64,000 nt of DNA. Source: Lyngbya sp. HA4199-MV5 (lineage in GTDB: Bacteria; Cyanobacteriota; Cyanobacteriia; Leptolyngbyales; Leptolyngbyaceae). The notes under the pieces are model-generated. The model saw only the letters and a program-made list of their open reading frames with translations, searched no databases and was not told where the DNA came from. Shown here one piece after another: positions 25,230-33,201 of the stretch (its first letter is position 1; each line of letters begins with the position of its first letter). Location: assembly GCA_019359375.1 (NCBI GenBank), contig JAHHHL010000029.1, positions 17,972-81,971 on the forward strand. Direction: 5' to 3'. A program made the position numbers and the translations under genes.

Positions 25230-26507
25230 CTATTCTGAAACCGCACAATAGCGTTCTTCATACTCCTCGTACTCCTCCACACGTTGCTCGTCTGCAATCA
25301 CTTGAATCCCTAAAGCACGCAATTGATCAATCATGGCTCCCGAAAGATAGCTTTCTGAAACATTGAGGGTTTCCAGATCTCGGATGGCATCACATTCCAG
25401 TAGCTTGGCGGCTCCATCGTCTGTGAGGGTGCCCATTGACAGATCGAGCACTTGCAGTCCAGCCAGCAGGGGCGATCGCACCAGTCTGTCAATTAAATCA
25501 TCGGCAAACTGGCTATTACGAAGACCCAAGTAGGTCAAACCGGGAAAGATTAGTTCGTCTAGAATCGCTGCTAAATCTTGCTCCCAGCAGTCGCCGCCAT
25601 AGTTTTCGCTGCCAAACCAGAGTTCCAAATGCTCCAGTGCTGGTAAGTCCCATGCGTAAATTTGCTGGACCGTTTCCCGACTCAAGCCACCAGTTTCGAC
25701 AATGAGTGCCTTTAAATGTTCATGCACTGCGTTTTCTGTGGGTGTGAACTGTAAACCCATGCCACCGCGCACTTGCAGCAGTTCTAACTGTGGATATGCC
25801 TGCAACACTGGACTCATATCGCTCTGCGCCAGCCAGGAGATTTCACACTCCTCAGAGGTAATATCGCCAATGAATAAGGCTTTCAGGTTTGGTAGGCGAT
25901 CGCGAAATGATACCAGCCGTGCCACAAATGCCTGCGAAGAGGTATCTCCCGTACAAACCCCTTCCCCGTCGTCCCATGTGCCAAATACCAGTGCCTCAAT
26001 TTGTTCGGCTTCCGGTGTAGCAAGTAAGGCATTGAGGCGATTGAACAGGACTTCTGCATCGTCATCATAGTCACAGCGAAACGCATAGGCAACTTGCTGA
26101 GGATTGGCTAAGGACTGCTCGGGCTGAAATTCTTGCACGTCTCGATCGGCAAAGCGAGTGGCATGATTGCCGCTATAGCCAGGATAGCCAACCAGCCGTT
26201 CGGTTAAGTTCCACTGAGGAAGGGCGGGTAGCGGTGTCTTCGCATCCTGGGGTTGCCGCAAGAGCCAGCGGGCACGTCGCCGAACGGTTTTGGAGCGATC
26301 GCCTAGCGCCTGTTCTAAACAAGCTCGTCCTGCTGTGCCATAGCCCCATGCCTGGTCGAGTGCCTCTAACCGAATCGTGAGATCAGGATTATTTAACTTT
26401 TGCTGTATGCCTTCAACGCCACCGAGAATTGCCCCTTGAACGGGAGCAGGGTTGTTGCCGCCCAGCACAGCATCTGAGGAGTGAGGATTAGAGTTGGAGT
26501 GAGTCAT
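25230..26507 (-). CDS. STM4015-family leucine-rich-repeat protein fused to a double-LGG/HEAT N-terminus
   Basis: About 425 residues. Residues about 11-75 carry the shared module: DAVLGGNNPAPVQGAILGG, VEGIQQKL, then HEAT-like YGTAGRACLEQALGD. From about residue 110 the STM4015 pattern follows: YDDDAEVLFNRLNALL, LKALFIGDITSEECEISWL, QLELLQVRGGMGLQF, ALEHLELWFGSENYGGD, GLTYLGLRNSQFADDLI and LQVLDLSMGTLTDDGA, which are leucine-rich repeats. ATG 26507 chosen over 26546. This is the gene that joins the HEAT family with the STM4011-4015 set. Confidence 0.88.
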   Translation of the reverse strand: MTHSNSNPHSSDAVLGGNNPAPVQGAILGGVEGIQQKLNNPDLTIRLEALDQAWGYGTAGRACLEQALGDRSKTVRRRARWLLRQPQDAKTPLPALPQWNLTERLVGYPGYSGNHATRFADRDVQEFQPEQSLANPQQVAYAFRCDYDDDAEVLFNRLNALLATPEAEQIEALVFGTWDDGEGVCTGDTSSQAFVARLVSFRDRLPNLKALFIGDITSEECEISWLAQSDMSPVLQAYPQLELLQVRGGMGLQFTPTENAVHEHLKALIVETGGLSRETVQQIYAWDLPALEHLELWFGSENYGGDCWEQDLAAILDELIFPGLTYLGLRNSQFADDLIDRLVRSPLLAGLQVLDLSMGTLTDDGAAKLLECDAIRDLETLNVSESYLSGAMIDQLRALGIQVIADEQRVEEYEEYEERYCAVSE

Positions 26508-26561
26508 AGATATGCAATACGGCAGATTTTTTGTAGAGTTCCCCAAGATGTTAACTCAACA

Positions 26562-26693
26562 TCATTTAGTATCCTTCAGTGAGGCTAAGAACGCATCCAA
26601 CCACTGCTAGTCGGCTTCTGAGAGAGCAGGTGAAGGCATTAAGCGGGCATAATTCAGTCGCAAATCGTAACTGGCACGATCAAACTCCAGCAC
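26562..26693 (-). pseudogene. Degraded gene fragment of unknown family
   Basis: The minus strand reads VLEFDRASYDLRLNYARLM and on to a TAG (26607-26609), then QWLDAFLASLKDTK in the same frame and a stop. A short stretch upstream in another frame (TEYDQEVE) may continue it. It looks like a broken C-terminal coding region lying between two double-LGG family genes. Confidence 0.45.
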
Positions 26694-26723
26694 TTTCTAC
26701 TTCCTGATCGTACTCGGTGCCCT

Positions 26724-27980
26724 TCAGTCATTCGCTTCTGAAGGAAGTCCCCAAACCTGAATCGTGTCGTTTGCACCCGTTGCTAAAAATTGTCCATTGG
26801 GGCTGAAAAGAGTGGATGTAATGTGAACAGGACCGTGTCCTTCTAGTGAGTGGAGAAGTTTTCTTGTTTGCCAGTTCCATAGCTTGATTTGACCGGAATG
26901 ATAGGTTGTAGCCAACGTTTGTCCATCCGGGCTAAAGGCAGCACCGCGAGCACCTGGGATATAGCTATTGGGGGCACCTACAGGGCGGATATATGCGTTT
27001 GCAGGTAGCTCTATCGTGTTGAGCACGTTCCCGGTTTGAAGGCTCCACTGGTAGACAATACTCTTTATACCTACACCAGCAATGGTCTTTCCATCTGGAC
27101 TGAAGTAGACGGCGTGGCAGAAAATATCCTGTTTATGGATCCGTTCTCCTGCTGCTGAGAAAAGAGTGTCATTAATCAGTACCCATTGCCCGTCGGGACT
27201 AATTTTGACAGATTCTATGCTGTGCGGCATCCTCTCAAAACGGTCAAAAGAGTGCGATCGCTTTGCTTTCAAATCCAAAGCTTTTACTCTATCCTCCTTG
27301 GTTCCAACCAACACCGTTTGCTCATCTGGGCTGATCGCGATCGACGTTAGACTCGCTCTATATCTTCCCGATGTTTCGACTTGCAACGTTTCGATGGTTT
27401 GCCCGGTGCTCAAATGCTTGATCCGAATCTGGTTGTCTGAGTAGGCGAGGTAACAGGTTTTGCCATCAGGACTGGTCGCGATCGCTGTACAAAAGATGAA
27501 CCCGTGTATGCCTCGCTCGCCTTCGCCTTGAGACGAAAGTAGGAGCTTTCCGGTGTTCAAGTCCCAAATGTTTAGTGTGTCAACGCTGTGACTAACAAGA
27601 TGTTGTGAATCTGGGGTGATGGCAATAGTGTAGTATCCTCTATTGCTTCCATCCAACGTGAAGAGAGGCTGAAAGGAGCGATAGGGGCTGTATTGAGAAA
27701 CGGCATCTGCGATCGCAGGTTCGTTTCTCTGGAGCATTTCCCCATATGCTGCCCAGCGCGATTGTCTTGAACCATCTTGCTTGAGTGCTTGCAGAAGTAA
27801 ATCTAGTCCTGCCTCCCCGTATTGGGTTGCCTGAGCAGCAGCGGCAATTTGTTGTTCCCAAACACCACTTGCTAACCGTTGCTTAACACCTTCCAGTCCG
27901 CCTAAAACCACACCTGTAGGCGGCGCTTGACCCCCTAGAACAGCATCAGACGATCGAAGTGAAGCAGAGGAATCAGTCAT
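26724..27980 (-). CDS. WD40-repeat protein with double-LGG/HEAT N-terminus
   Basis: 418 residues. N-terminus DAVLGGQAPPTGVVLGG, then LEGVKQRLASGVWEQQI and HEAT-like YGEAGLDLLLQALKQD. After QYSPYRSFQPLFTLDG comes a WD40 propeller from about residue 115 to the end, with repeats such as ISPDEQTVLVGT, SPDGKTIAGVG and FSPDGQTLATTYHSGQI. Similar HEAT-WD40 fusions are seen in other cyanobacteria (recalled, not checked). Likely a binding scaffold. Confidence 0.88.
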   Translation of the reverse strand: MTDSSASLRSSDAVLGGQAPPTGVVLGGLEGVKQRLASGVWEQQIAAAAQATQYGEAGLDLLLQALKQDGSRQSRWAAYGEMLQRNEPAIADAVSQYSPYRSFQPLFTLDGSNRGYYTIAITPDSQHLVSHSVDTLNIWDLNTGKLLLSSQGEGERGIHGFIFCTAIATSPDGKTCYLAYSDNQIRIKHLSTGQTIETLQVETSGRYRASLTSIAISPDEQTVLVGTKEDRVKALDLKAKRSHSFDRFERMPHSIESVKISPDGQWVLINDTLFSAAGERIHKQDIFCHAVYFSPDGKTIAGVGIKSIVYQWSLQTGNVLNTIELPANAYIRPVGAPNSYIPGARGAAFSPDGQTLATTYHSGQIKLWNWQTRKLLHSLEGHGPVHITSTLFSPNGQFLATGANDTIQVWGLPSEAND

Positions 27981-28080
27981 GACGGTTTTACCTACTGAGT
28001 CAAAATGGTCGTACCATGAGCACTCTTACTAAAGTATGGGGCACCAAATGAGGGAGCAAGTGTTGCTTTTATTTCACGCC

Positions 28081-29079
28081 TCAAAGGAAGCCCCAAACCT
28101 GGATGGTGCCGTTAGCACTGCCCGTCACTGCAAACTGTCCGTTAGGGCTGAAGCTAGCAGAGGGGGCGTGGTGATATTTGTGTGCTGGCATTGAGTGGAG
28201 CAATTTTCCAGTGTGCCGCTGCCAAACGTTGATTGCATCCTTCGCTGCACTAATGATGCGTTCCCCATCTGGACTGAATTTAACAAAGCTTAAAAACCAG
28301 GATTTCTGCTCAAAATGATGCTCAAAACGACGCGATCGCTGGGTTGTTAAATCCCATACTTCAATGCCATCTTCCCTGGTAGTAACGGCTAACGTTTCTC
28401 CATCTGGGCTAACCGCGATCGCGACTTGATCTCCTCGTCCCTCCAATGTTCCAACCGTTTGTCCAGTGCTTAAATGCTTCATTTGAATTCGATAGGTTTG
28501 GTCAGTTCTTAACTTCCCAACTCGAAAGCGATTGTCTAGAGAGTAGCTGATAAAGCTGGTTTGCCCATCCGGACTAATGATCATGGTTGTACTAAAATTG
28601 TGTCCGTCTCGACGATCGCCCTGGAATGAGCGTAGGAGGTTCCCGGTTTGCAAGTCCCAGACCTTTAACGTTTCATTGCCACCATTATGAGTTACAAGAT
28701 GTTGTGAATCTGGGCTAACTGCAAAAACGACTTTGTTTTAATTATCACGTTCTTCTAAAGTGAAGAGAGGTTGAAAAGAACGATAAGGATTGTATTGAGA
28801 GAGAATACCTTTGAGCGCTGGTTTTGCTTGATGGATCAGGTTCCAATAAATTGCCCATCGCAGCGTGATCCTTTCTTCTTGCTTCAAGGTTTGCAGGAGC
28901 AAATCCAATCCTGCCTCACCATACTGGAGTGCTTGTGTAACAGCAGCAGCTTGTTGATTCCAAACACCGCTTGCTAACCGTTGCTTGACACCTTCCAGTC
29001 CACCTAAAACAACTCCTGTTGGTGGTGCTAGACCGCCCAGGATGGCATCCTGACTTTTGGGCTGAGCTTGGTCACTCAT
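28081..29079 (-). pseudogene. WD40/double-LGG paralogue interrupted by one TAA stop
   Basis: From ATG 29079 the frame reads DAILGGLAPPTGVVLGG, LEGVKQRLASGVWNQQA and SQYNPYRSFQPLFTLEERDN, then TAA (28738-28740). The same frame continues without shift as NKVVFAVSPDSQHLVTHNGG and the WD40 repeats to 28081. The intact neighbour has a sense codon there. A single base change would account for the stop. The downstream part could still be made from an internal start, but none is obvious. Confidence 0.82.
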
Positions 29080-29227
29080 AAATTGGTTGCTTGATTGACA
29101 ACAATCTCCAGGATGCCCAGAAATCGGTTTTCTAGGTAATGTTCCCAATCAGCAGCGGCAAATAACCTTGAACTCAGCACCAGCACCTTTCAACCGTCCG
29201 CTGCATTTGAATTGTTATGCCGTGCTG

Positions 29228-29497
29228 CTACAACTGCTCTAGCAACAGGTCATACTCTGTATGTGAACCAACCCAAAACCAGATCACTGTATCTCCCTCT
29301 AACTGACCTACAGCTCGATAGCTTTTGTTGATACGGGCAGAATAAATTGGCAACTTTGGATGCACTTTCTTAAAACGAAGACTTGGATAGCTTGGATCTG
29401 CCCTAAACTGACGATACGCGGTGCGGGTTTGCTCTTGAACCTGGTTGGGCAAATCCGCAAACAATTTACGGAACTCAGTAGTAGTGCGCGATTTCAC
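29228..29497 (-). CDS. RelE/ParE-type toxin
   Basis: 89 residues with the RelE/ParE pattern: FRKLFADLPNQVQEQTRTAY, FKKVHPKLPIYSARINKSYRAVG and VIWFWVGSHTEYDLLL. Such proteins cleave mRNA on the ribosome or act on gyrase; the H-x-E-Y end is usual for HigB/RelE-like members. Its ATG overlaps the antitoxin stop by 4 bases, so the two are translationally coupled. Confidence 0.82.
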   Translation of the reverse strand: MKSRTTTEFRKLFADLPNQVQEQTRTAYRQFRADPSYPSLRFKKVHPKLPIYSARINKSYRAVGQLEGDTVIWFWVGSHTEYDLLLEQL

Positions 29498-29712
29498 AGT
29501 GTTTCTGGGTTAAGCTCTTGAGTCTGATCTGCACGGTACTCAGCCATTGCGGAAGCTGCGAGTTTTGCAAGAATATCTGGCGAACGCGAAAATGCTTCAT
29601 CCCAGCGTCGCTCATCCTCGATCTCGTCCAAGATTATTGAAGCGATCGCGTTCTGTTCGCTTTCGGACAAGGTTTGCAGCCTAGCAAGGGCACGCTCAAG
29701 TAACTCAGTCAT
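29494..29712 (-). CDS. Antitoxin partner of the RelE-type toxin
   Basis: 72 residues, acidic, starting MTELLERALARLQTLSESEQ and continuing with NAIASIILDEIEDERRWDEAF, a pattern usual for cyanobacterial antitoxins next to RelE/ParE toxins. A 4-base overlap with the toxin gene supports the pair. DNA-binding part not obvious. Confidence 0.78.
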   Translation of the reverse strand: MTELLERALARLQTLSESEQNAIASIILDEIEDERRWDEAFSRSPDILAKLAASAMAEYRADQTQELNPETL

Positions 29713-29744
29713 TACTATCTCACTTTGCTCATTTAAACTACGCC

Positions 29745-29867
29745 TTATCCATTATCGGCGCTTTCGGTCAGTTTGAGCATATTCTGCACACACGCTTGAA
29801 ATTCAGTTAAACCGCCCTGACTCTGCCAGTGCTGCTGAAAAGTGGGCATCGTTTCCAAGAACATCAC
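29745..29867 (-). CDS. Possible small protein after the Hsp70 gene
   Basis: About 40 residues from GTG 29867 or ATG 29864: VMFLETMPTFQQHWQSQGGL and on to LKLTESADNG. The frame is open back through REIKLACYPVKLQGGD beside the Hsp70 stop, and its residue composition is protein-like. It may be a small gene or the tail of a lost one. Confidence 0.35.
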   Translation of the reverse strand: MMFLETMPTFQQHWQSQGGLTEFQACVQNMLKLTESADNG

Positions 29868-29899
29868 ATCGCCGCCCTGAAGTTTAACTGGATAACAAG

Positions 29900-31477
29900 C
29901 TAATTTAATTTCGCGATCGCTCCCCTCTCAACCAGCACTGTTCCGGTTAATAAATCGCGCACGGTTGCGACTAAAATGCGGTGTTCGGTGACTTCAAACT
30001 GGACGGCGAGGCGATCGATGCCCAATTGTCCAGGTGGGTCTAACCGTGCCATACAGACCTGTTCGTGGTTGCGCTCTAGCGATCGGTAGGCTTCTTGCTG
30101 CCGTAGGGGAGCGCTGCTCATGCGTCCCTGTGCGTCGTAGGTGACTTCGGCTTCGCTTACATACGCCACTTCGCCAATATCTAACCGAATTTCGGTTTGT
30201 CCTTCTAACGCCGCTTGCAGCATCAGCGGTTCTGCCCGTTGCGCGGGATATTTAGTTCCCGGTTCAAATAATGAGAAATAGCTGTAGGAACGGGAGTAGG
30301 GTTCCCACAGGCGAATGGCATAGCCGTGGCGTAAATAATCTTCCAGTCCCGCAATTTGGGTCAGCGCCAGTGCCCCGTGAGCAACGGCTTCAAACGGTTT
30401 GTGAAGCTGAACTCGCTGTCGCCCAAAGTAGGAAATGAACAGTTGTTGAATGGCTTGAATTTGGCAACTTCCACCGACCAGCAAGACCTGATCAATTTCT
30501 GTTTTTTGTACTCCCTTGCGAAAGCCCAATGCCAGCACTTCATCGATCGCCTGTCGCAGTTGTTCGATTAATTGGCGCTTCTCCAGCAAGGATTCAAAGT
30601 GCGATCGGCTCAGGCTCAAGTCGTGGTACATCAGTTGGTCTTCATCAAACCAGCTTTCTTTCGCCTCGTCGTGGCTGGAGAGCCGGATTTTGAGTTGTTC
30701 GGCGATCGCCAGTAAGTTCTGCCAGCCCACTTCCCCCAGCGATTCGCGCGGTGTGCCGATCTGCTGCAAGTAATCGTCCACAATCCAGCGATCGATATCC
30801 TCACCGCCAACATAGCTATCTGCCTTTGCCACCACTTCTGCCCGTAGAACCGCCTGTCCGGTTGCCATCGCAGCGGTGCGAACCAGACTGAGATCTAACG
30901 TACCGCCCCCAAAGTCTGCCACCAGCACGGTAGAGCCGGGTCGCTGCACCGCATAGCCCAAGGCAGCAGCGGTCGATTCATCGACAAACTTCACTTCAGG
31001 AAAGCCTAATTTGAGCGCCACATCTTGAAACCAGTTGAGGTAGCGCTCAAAGGCTCCCACAGGCACGGTGAAGATCAGTAGCGACGGTTCGATCTGGAGC
31101 GCTCGCATCGCCTGCCAGATGTGCGCTAAAAACTCAATGGCGACACTTGCCGCATCGTAAACCTGTCCATCCAGCGTGCGGGCAGGGGGCTGAAAATCGG
31201 TGGCTAAGTCTCGCTTGAAGGTGCGAAAGAACCGTTGGGGTTGCTGTAAGCCTAAGCGCTGCGATCGCACCAGCTCGCCCAGCACCAAATCGTCTGCGCC
31301 TCGCACATAGACCAGGCTGGGCACCACTGCGACATCTTCTGCCCCACCAGAGCTACCGCTGAGGCTAAACAGACGCGACAAACTGGGAAACCTTAGCGTT
31401 TCGGGTGCCTGCGTATCGGGTTGCAGAATGCTGACGACGGTATTACTGGTGCCAAAGTCAATCGCAACGGCAGTCAT
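29900..31477 (-). CDS. Hsp70 family protein (short DnaK-like)
   Basis: 525 residues. Nucleotide-binding domain motifs are present: VAIDFGTSNTVVSIL (phosphate 1), VLVADFGGGTLDLSLV (phosphate 2), DQVLLVGGSCQIQAI (adenosine). A beta-like domain follows (about residues 390-525), but the helical lid and the EEVD-like tail of DnaK are absent. It is preceded by a GrpE-like gene and a DUF2997 gene on the same strand, suggesting a dedicated chaperone pair. Client unknown. Confidence 0.9.
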   Translation of the reverse strand: MTAVAIDFGTSNTVVSILQPDTQAPETLRFPSLSRLFSLSGSSGGAEDVAVVPSLVYVRGADDLVLGELVRSQRLGLQQPQRFFRTFKRDLATDFQPPARTLDGQVYDAASVAIEFLAHIWQAMRALQIEPSLLIFTVPVGAFERYLNWFQDVALKLGFPEVKFVDESTAAALGYAVQRPGSTVLVADFGGGTLDLSLVRTAAMATGQAVLRAEVVAKADSYVGGEDIDRWIVDDYLQQIGTPRESLGEVGWQNLLAIAEQLKIRLSSHDEAKESWFDEDQLMYHDLSLSRSHFESLLEKRQLIEQLRQAIDEVLALGFRKGVQKTEIDQVLLVGGSCQIQAIQQLFISYFGRQRVQLHKPFEAVAHGALALTQIAGLEDYLRHGYAIRLWEPYSRSYSYFSLFEPGTKYPAQRAEPLMLQAALEGQTEIRLDIGEVAYVSEAEVTYDAQGRMSSAPLRQQEAYRSLERNHEQVCMARLDPPGQLGIDRLAVQFEVTEHRILVATVRDLLTGTVLVERGAIAKLN

Positions 31478-31537
31478 AGCGGGGTGTGGGGTGCGGGGTA
31501 TAGGGTGCGGGGTGTGGCTTCATTGAGGTGAAAACCG

Positions 31538-32176
31538 CTATACAGTGGCTCCTGCTGGCAGGGTGCGGCTGACTTTGGCGGGTATGAGAATGCGATCGCC
31601 CTGACGGTAGCCCACAAAGCGAATATAGATCGGCTCCTCTGGCTGAAGATCGTCGCTGTCTCCCTGGTGCAGTTGGGGATCATACGCGACAGATGCCCAC
31701 GGGCTACCGATTGCTTCATAGCCCCAGGACTGAACCAGGTTATCCAGCGTCGTAAACATGGCCACGACATTGCGGGCAGGTAAATCGGGCTTACCTTCGA
31801 CCATGCGCCGCACGGTGGGATACTGGGTCAGCAATGCCTGCACTTGCCCAAACGCGGCTGCCTGTGTATCTTGTTGTACCTGAGTTGCCTGCTGTTCCAA
31901 AGAACTACGAAGGCGCAAACACTGTTGCTTCAGGGCTTCTACCTGATCTTCCAGCGTTGCCTTCTCTCGCTGCGTGGTTTGCAAGGTTTCGATCGTCTCC
32001 TGCAAGCGCTGCTTCAGATCGTGCTGGATCTGTTGAGACGTTTGTTTAAGCGTTTCTAACTCATGCTGAAGTGCTGCCTGGGTTGCTTGAGCGCTGCGTT
32101 GCAATCGCCAATAAAGCACACCCAAGCCAGCGATCGCGGTGCCTAACCCCTCGCTCAGCATCCATGCGATGTCCAT
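31538..32176 (-). CDS. GrpE-like protein with coiled coil
   Basis: 212 residues: an N-terminal hydrophobic helix (GLGTAIAGLGVLYWRL), a long coiled coil rich in Gln and Glu (about residues 30-100), then a small beta region, VQSWGYEAIGSPWASVAYDP and YIRFVGYRQGDRILIPAKV. Layout and neighbouring Hsp70 gene fit a nucleotide-exchange factor of the GrpE type, possibly membrane-anchored. Direct homology to GrpE is weak by eye. Confidence 0.65.
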   Translation of the reverse strand: MDIAWMLSEGLGTAIAGLGVLYWRLQRSAQATQAALQHELETLKQTSQQIQHDLKQRLQETIETLQTTQREKATLEDQVEALKQQCLRLRSSLEQQATQVQQDTQAAAFGQVQALLTQYPTVRRMVEGKPDLPARNVVAMFTTLDNLVQSWGYEAIGSPWASVAYDPQLHQGDSDDLQPEEPIYIRFVGYRQGDRILIPAKVSRTLPAGATV

Positions 32177-32180
32177 TGGG

Positions 32181-32408
32181 CTAACCCTGCTGGAGCGTTT
32201 GTGTCTGTTCCGTTACGGCATCAACGCCAACTGCGTTCTCGTCAGCGTCGTAGTAAGCGGGCAACAAATCACGCGCTTCAACCTCGCCGAGCGATCGCTC
32301 CAAGCCTTCGGTTGCCAACGTACAGGTTTCGCCTTTGCCGTTGAGCACCGTTTCCGTTACTTTGCCGTCTTTGCCAATGCGATACTCAATTTTTTGATAC
32401 TCTGCCAT
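32181..32408 (-). CDS. DUF2997 family protein
   Basis: 75 residues: EYQKIEYRIGKDGKVTETVL, then GETCTLATEGLERSLGEVE. This is the DUF2997 pattern of cyanobacteria, whose genes often lie near DUF1257 and Ycf46-like genes; here those lie 18 kb away. It starts this minus-strand operon and is 4 bases from the GrpE-like gene. Confidence 0.8.
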   Translation of the reverse strand: MAEYQKIEYRIGKDGKVTETVLNGKGETCTLATEGLERSLGEVEARDLLPAYYDADENAVGVDAVTEQTQTLQQG

Positions 32409-32814
32409 CGGTTTAACCCAACCTGATTCTAATGTTGTAAGACGTTTAATGTTGCAAGACTTCCGATATTACAAGACAGCATCATCCGCAGCACCATAGA
32501 TTGACTGACCGTTGCACCCTAGCATAGAAAAGAGGATACCCAAAAGAACAAAACATGTCTCAACTCGATCGCTTTTATAGTTCATTTATACTGCAAAACG
32601 TGCTGCCGTTCCACGCTTTTGGCTCACCCTTTTGAGTGAGTGCTTTGAGTGAGTGCGCCCTATGGTGATGGGCTGGCGGGTTTGACTTAAGCTTTGCTTG
32701 CGGCAATCAGCTATTTTGTTTCTTTTAATACAAATCTATATGGACTGAGCCGTTATGAGTAGCACTATTCAGGGGTATAGCTTTCTGGAGAAATGACGAA
32801 ACGTATGCATACAA

Positions 32815-32981
32815 AGCTCCAGATTTCCGGCTGATGATCTTGGGTGGCGGCTGGTCTGAGAGCGGTCAGTTTGTTAAAAGGTTTGCAGTTAAGGCTTTTG
32901 ATGGGTTACACGGTGACAAGCCCGGAAGAGTTCTGGAGCGATCGCGGCTTTTCTTCCGGGCTTTTCGCTGCTTTCTTTTTT
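32815..32981 (+). promoter_or_regulatory. Guanidine-I (ykkC) riboswitch with overlapping intrinsic terminator
   Basis: Conserved blocks of the guanidine-I class are visible in order: AGATTTCCGGC, GGGTGGCGGCTGGTCTGAGAG and GGTTACACGGTGACAAGCCC, then GGAAGAG. The closing stem pairs CTCCAGA (32817-32823) with TCTGGAG (32932-32938). The terminator pairs AAGCCCGGAAG (32918-32928) with CTTCCGGGCTT (32953-32963), followed by a T-rich tail to 32981. Its 5' arm is part of the aptamer, so guanidine binding should prevent termination and switch on the ABC-transporter/GlnT operon. The 400 bp before it hold the promoter region and no gene. Confidence 0.9.
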
Positions 32982-33015
32982 GTCACAATTCCCAATGATT
33001 TTGCTTTAATGATAC

Positions 33016-33145
33016 CTAGGGCGCGTCATCAATTCAGCTCCGAAACCTTTGGTATCAGCATTGTCGCGCCCGTCCCAATACACAGGCTGGGGGCTGGAAC
33101 CTTTGCAGCAAGTCATGTGTAGTCGTCATTGATGACAGCCCCTAG
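33016..33145. repeat. MITE-like element family B, copy 1
   Basis: 130 bp from CTAGGGCGCGTCATCAATTC to TTGATGACAGCCCCTAG, imperfect terminal inverted repeats. Other copies: 54006-54136 (same direction) and 60966-61097 (opposite direction). It sits between the guanidine riboswitch and the first gene it controls. Confidence 0.82.
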
Positions 33146-33201
33146 AATTTACTTTAATCTTGCATGTTCTAATGTTGCATGTTTAACCCATCCTTGAACC
33201 T

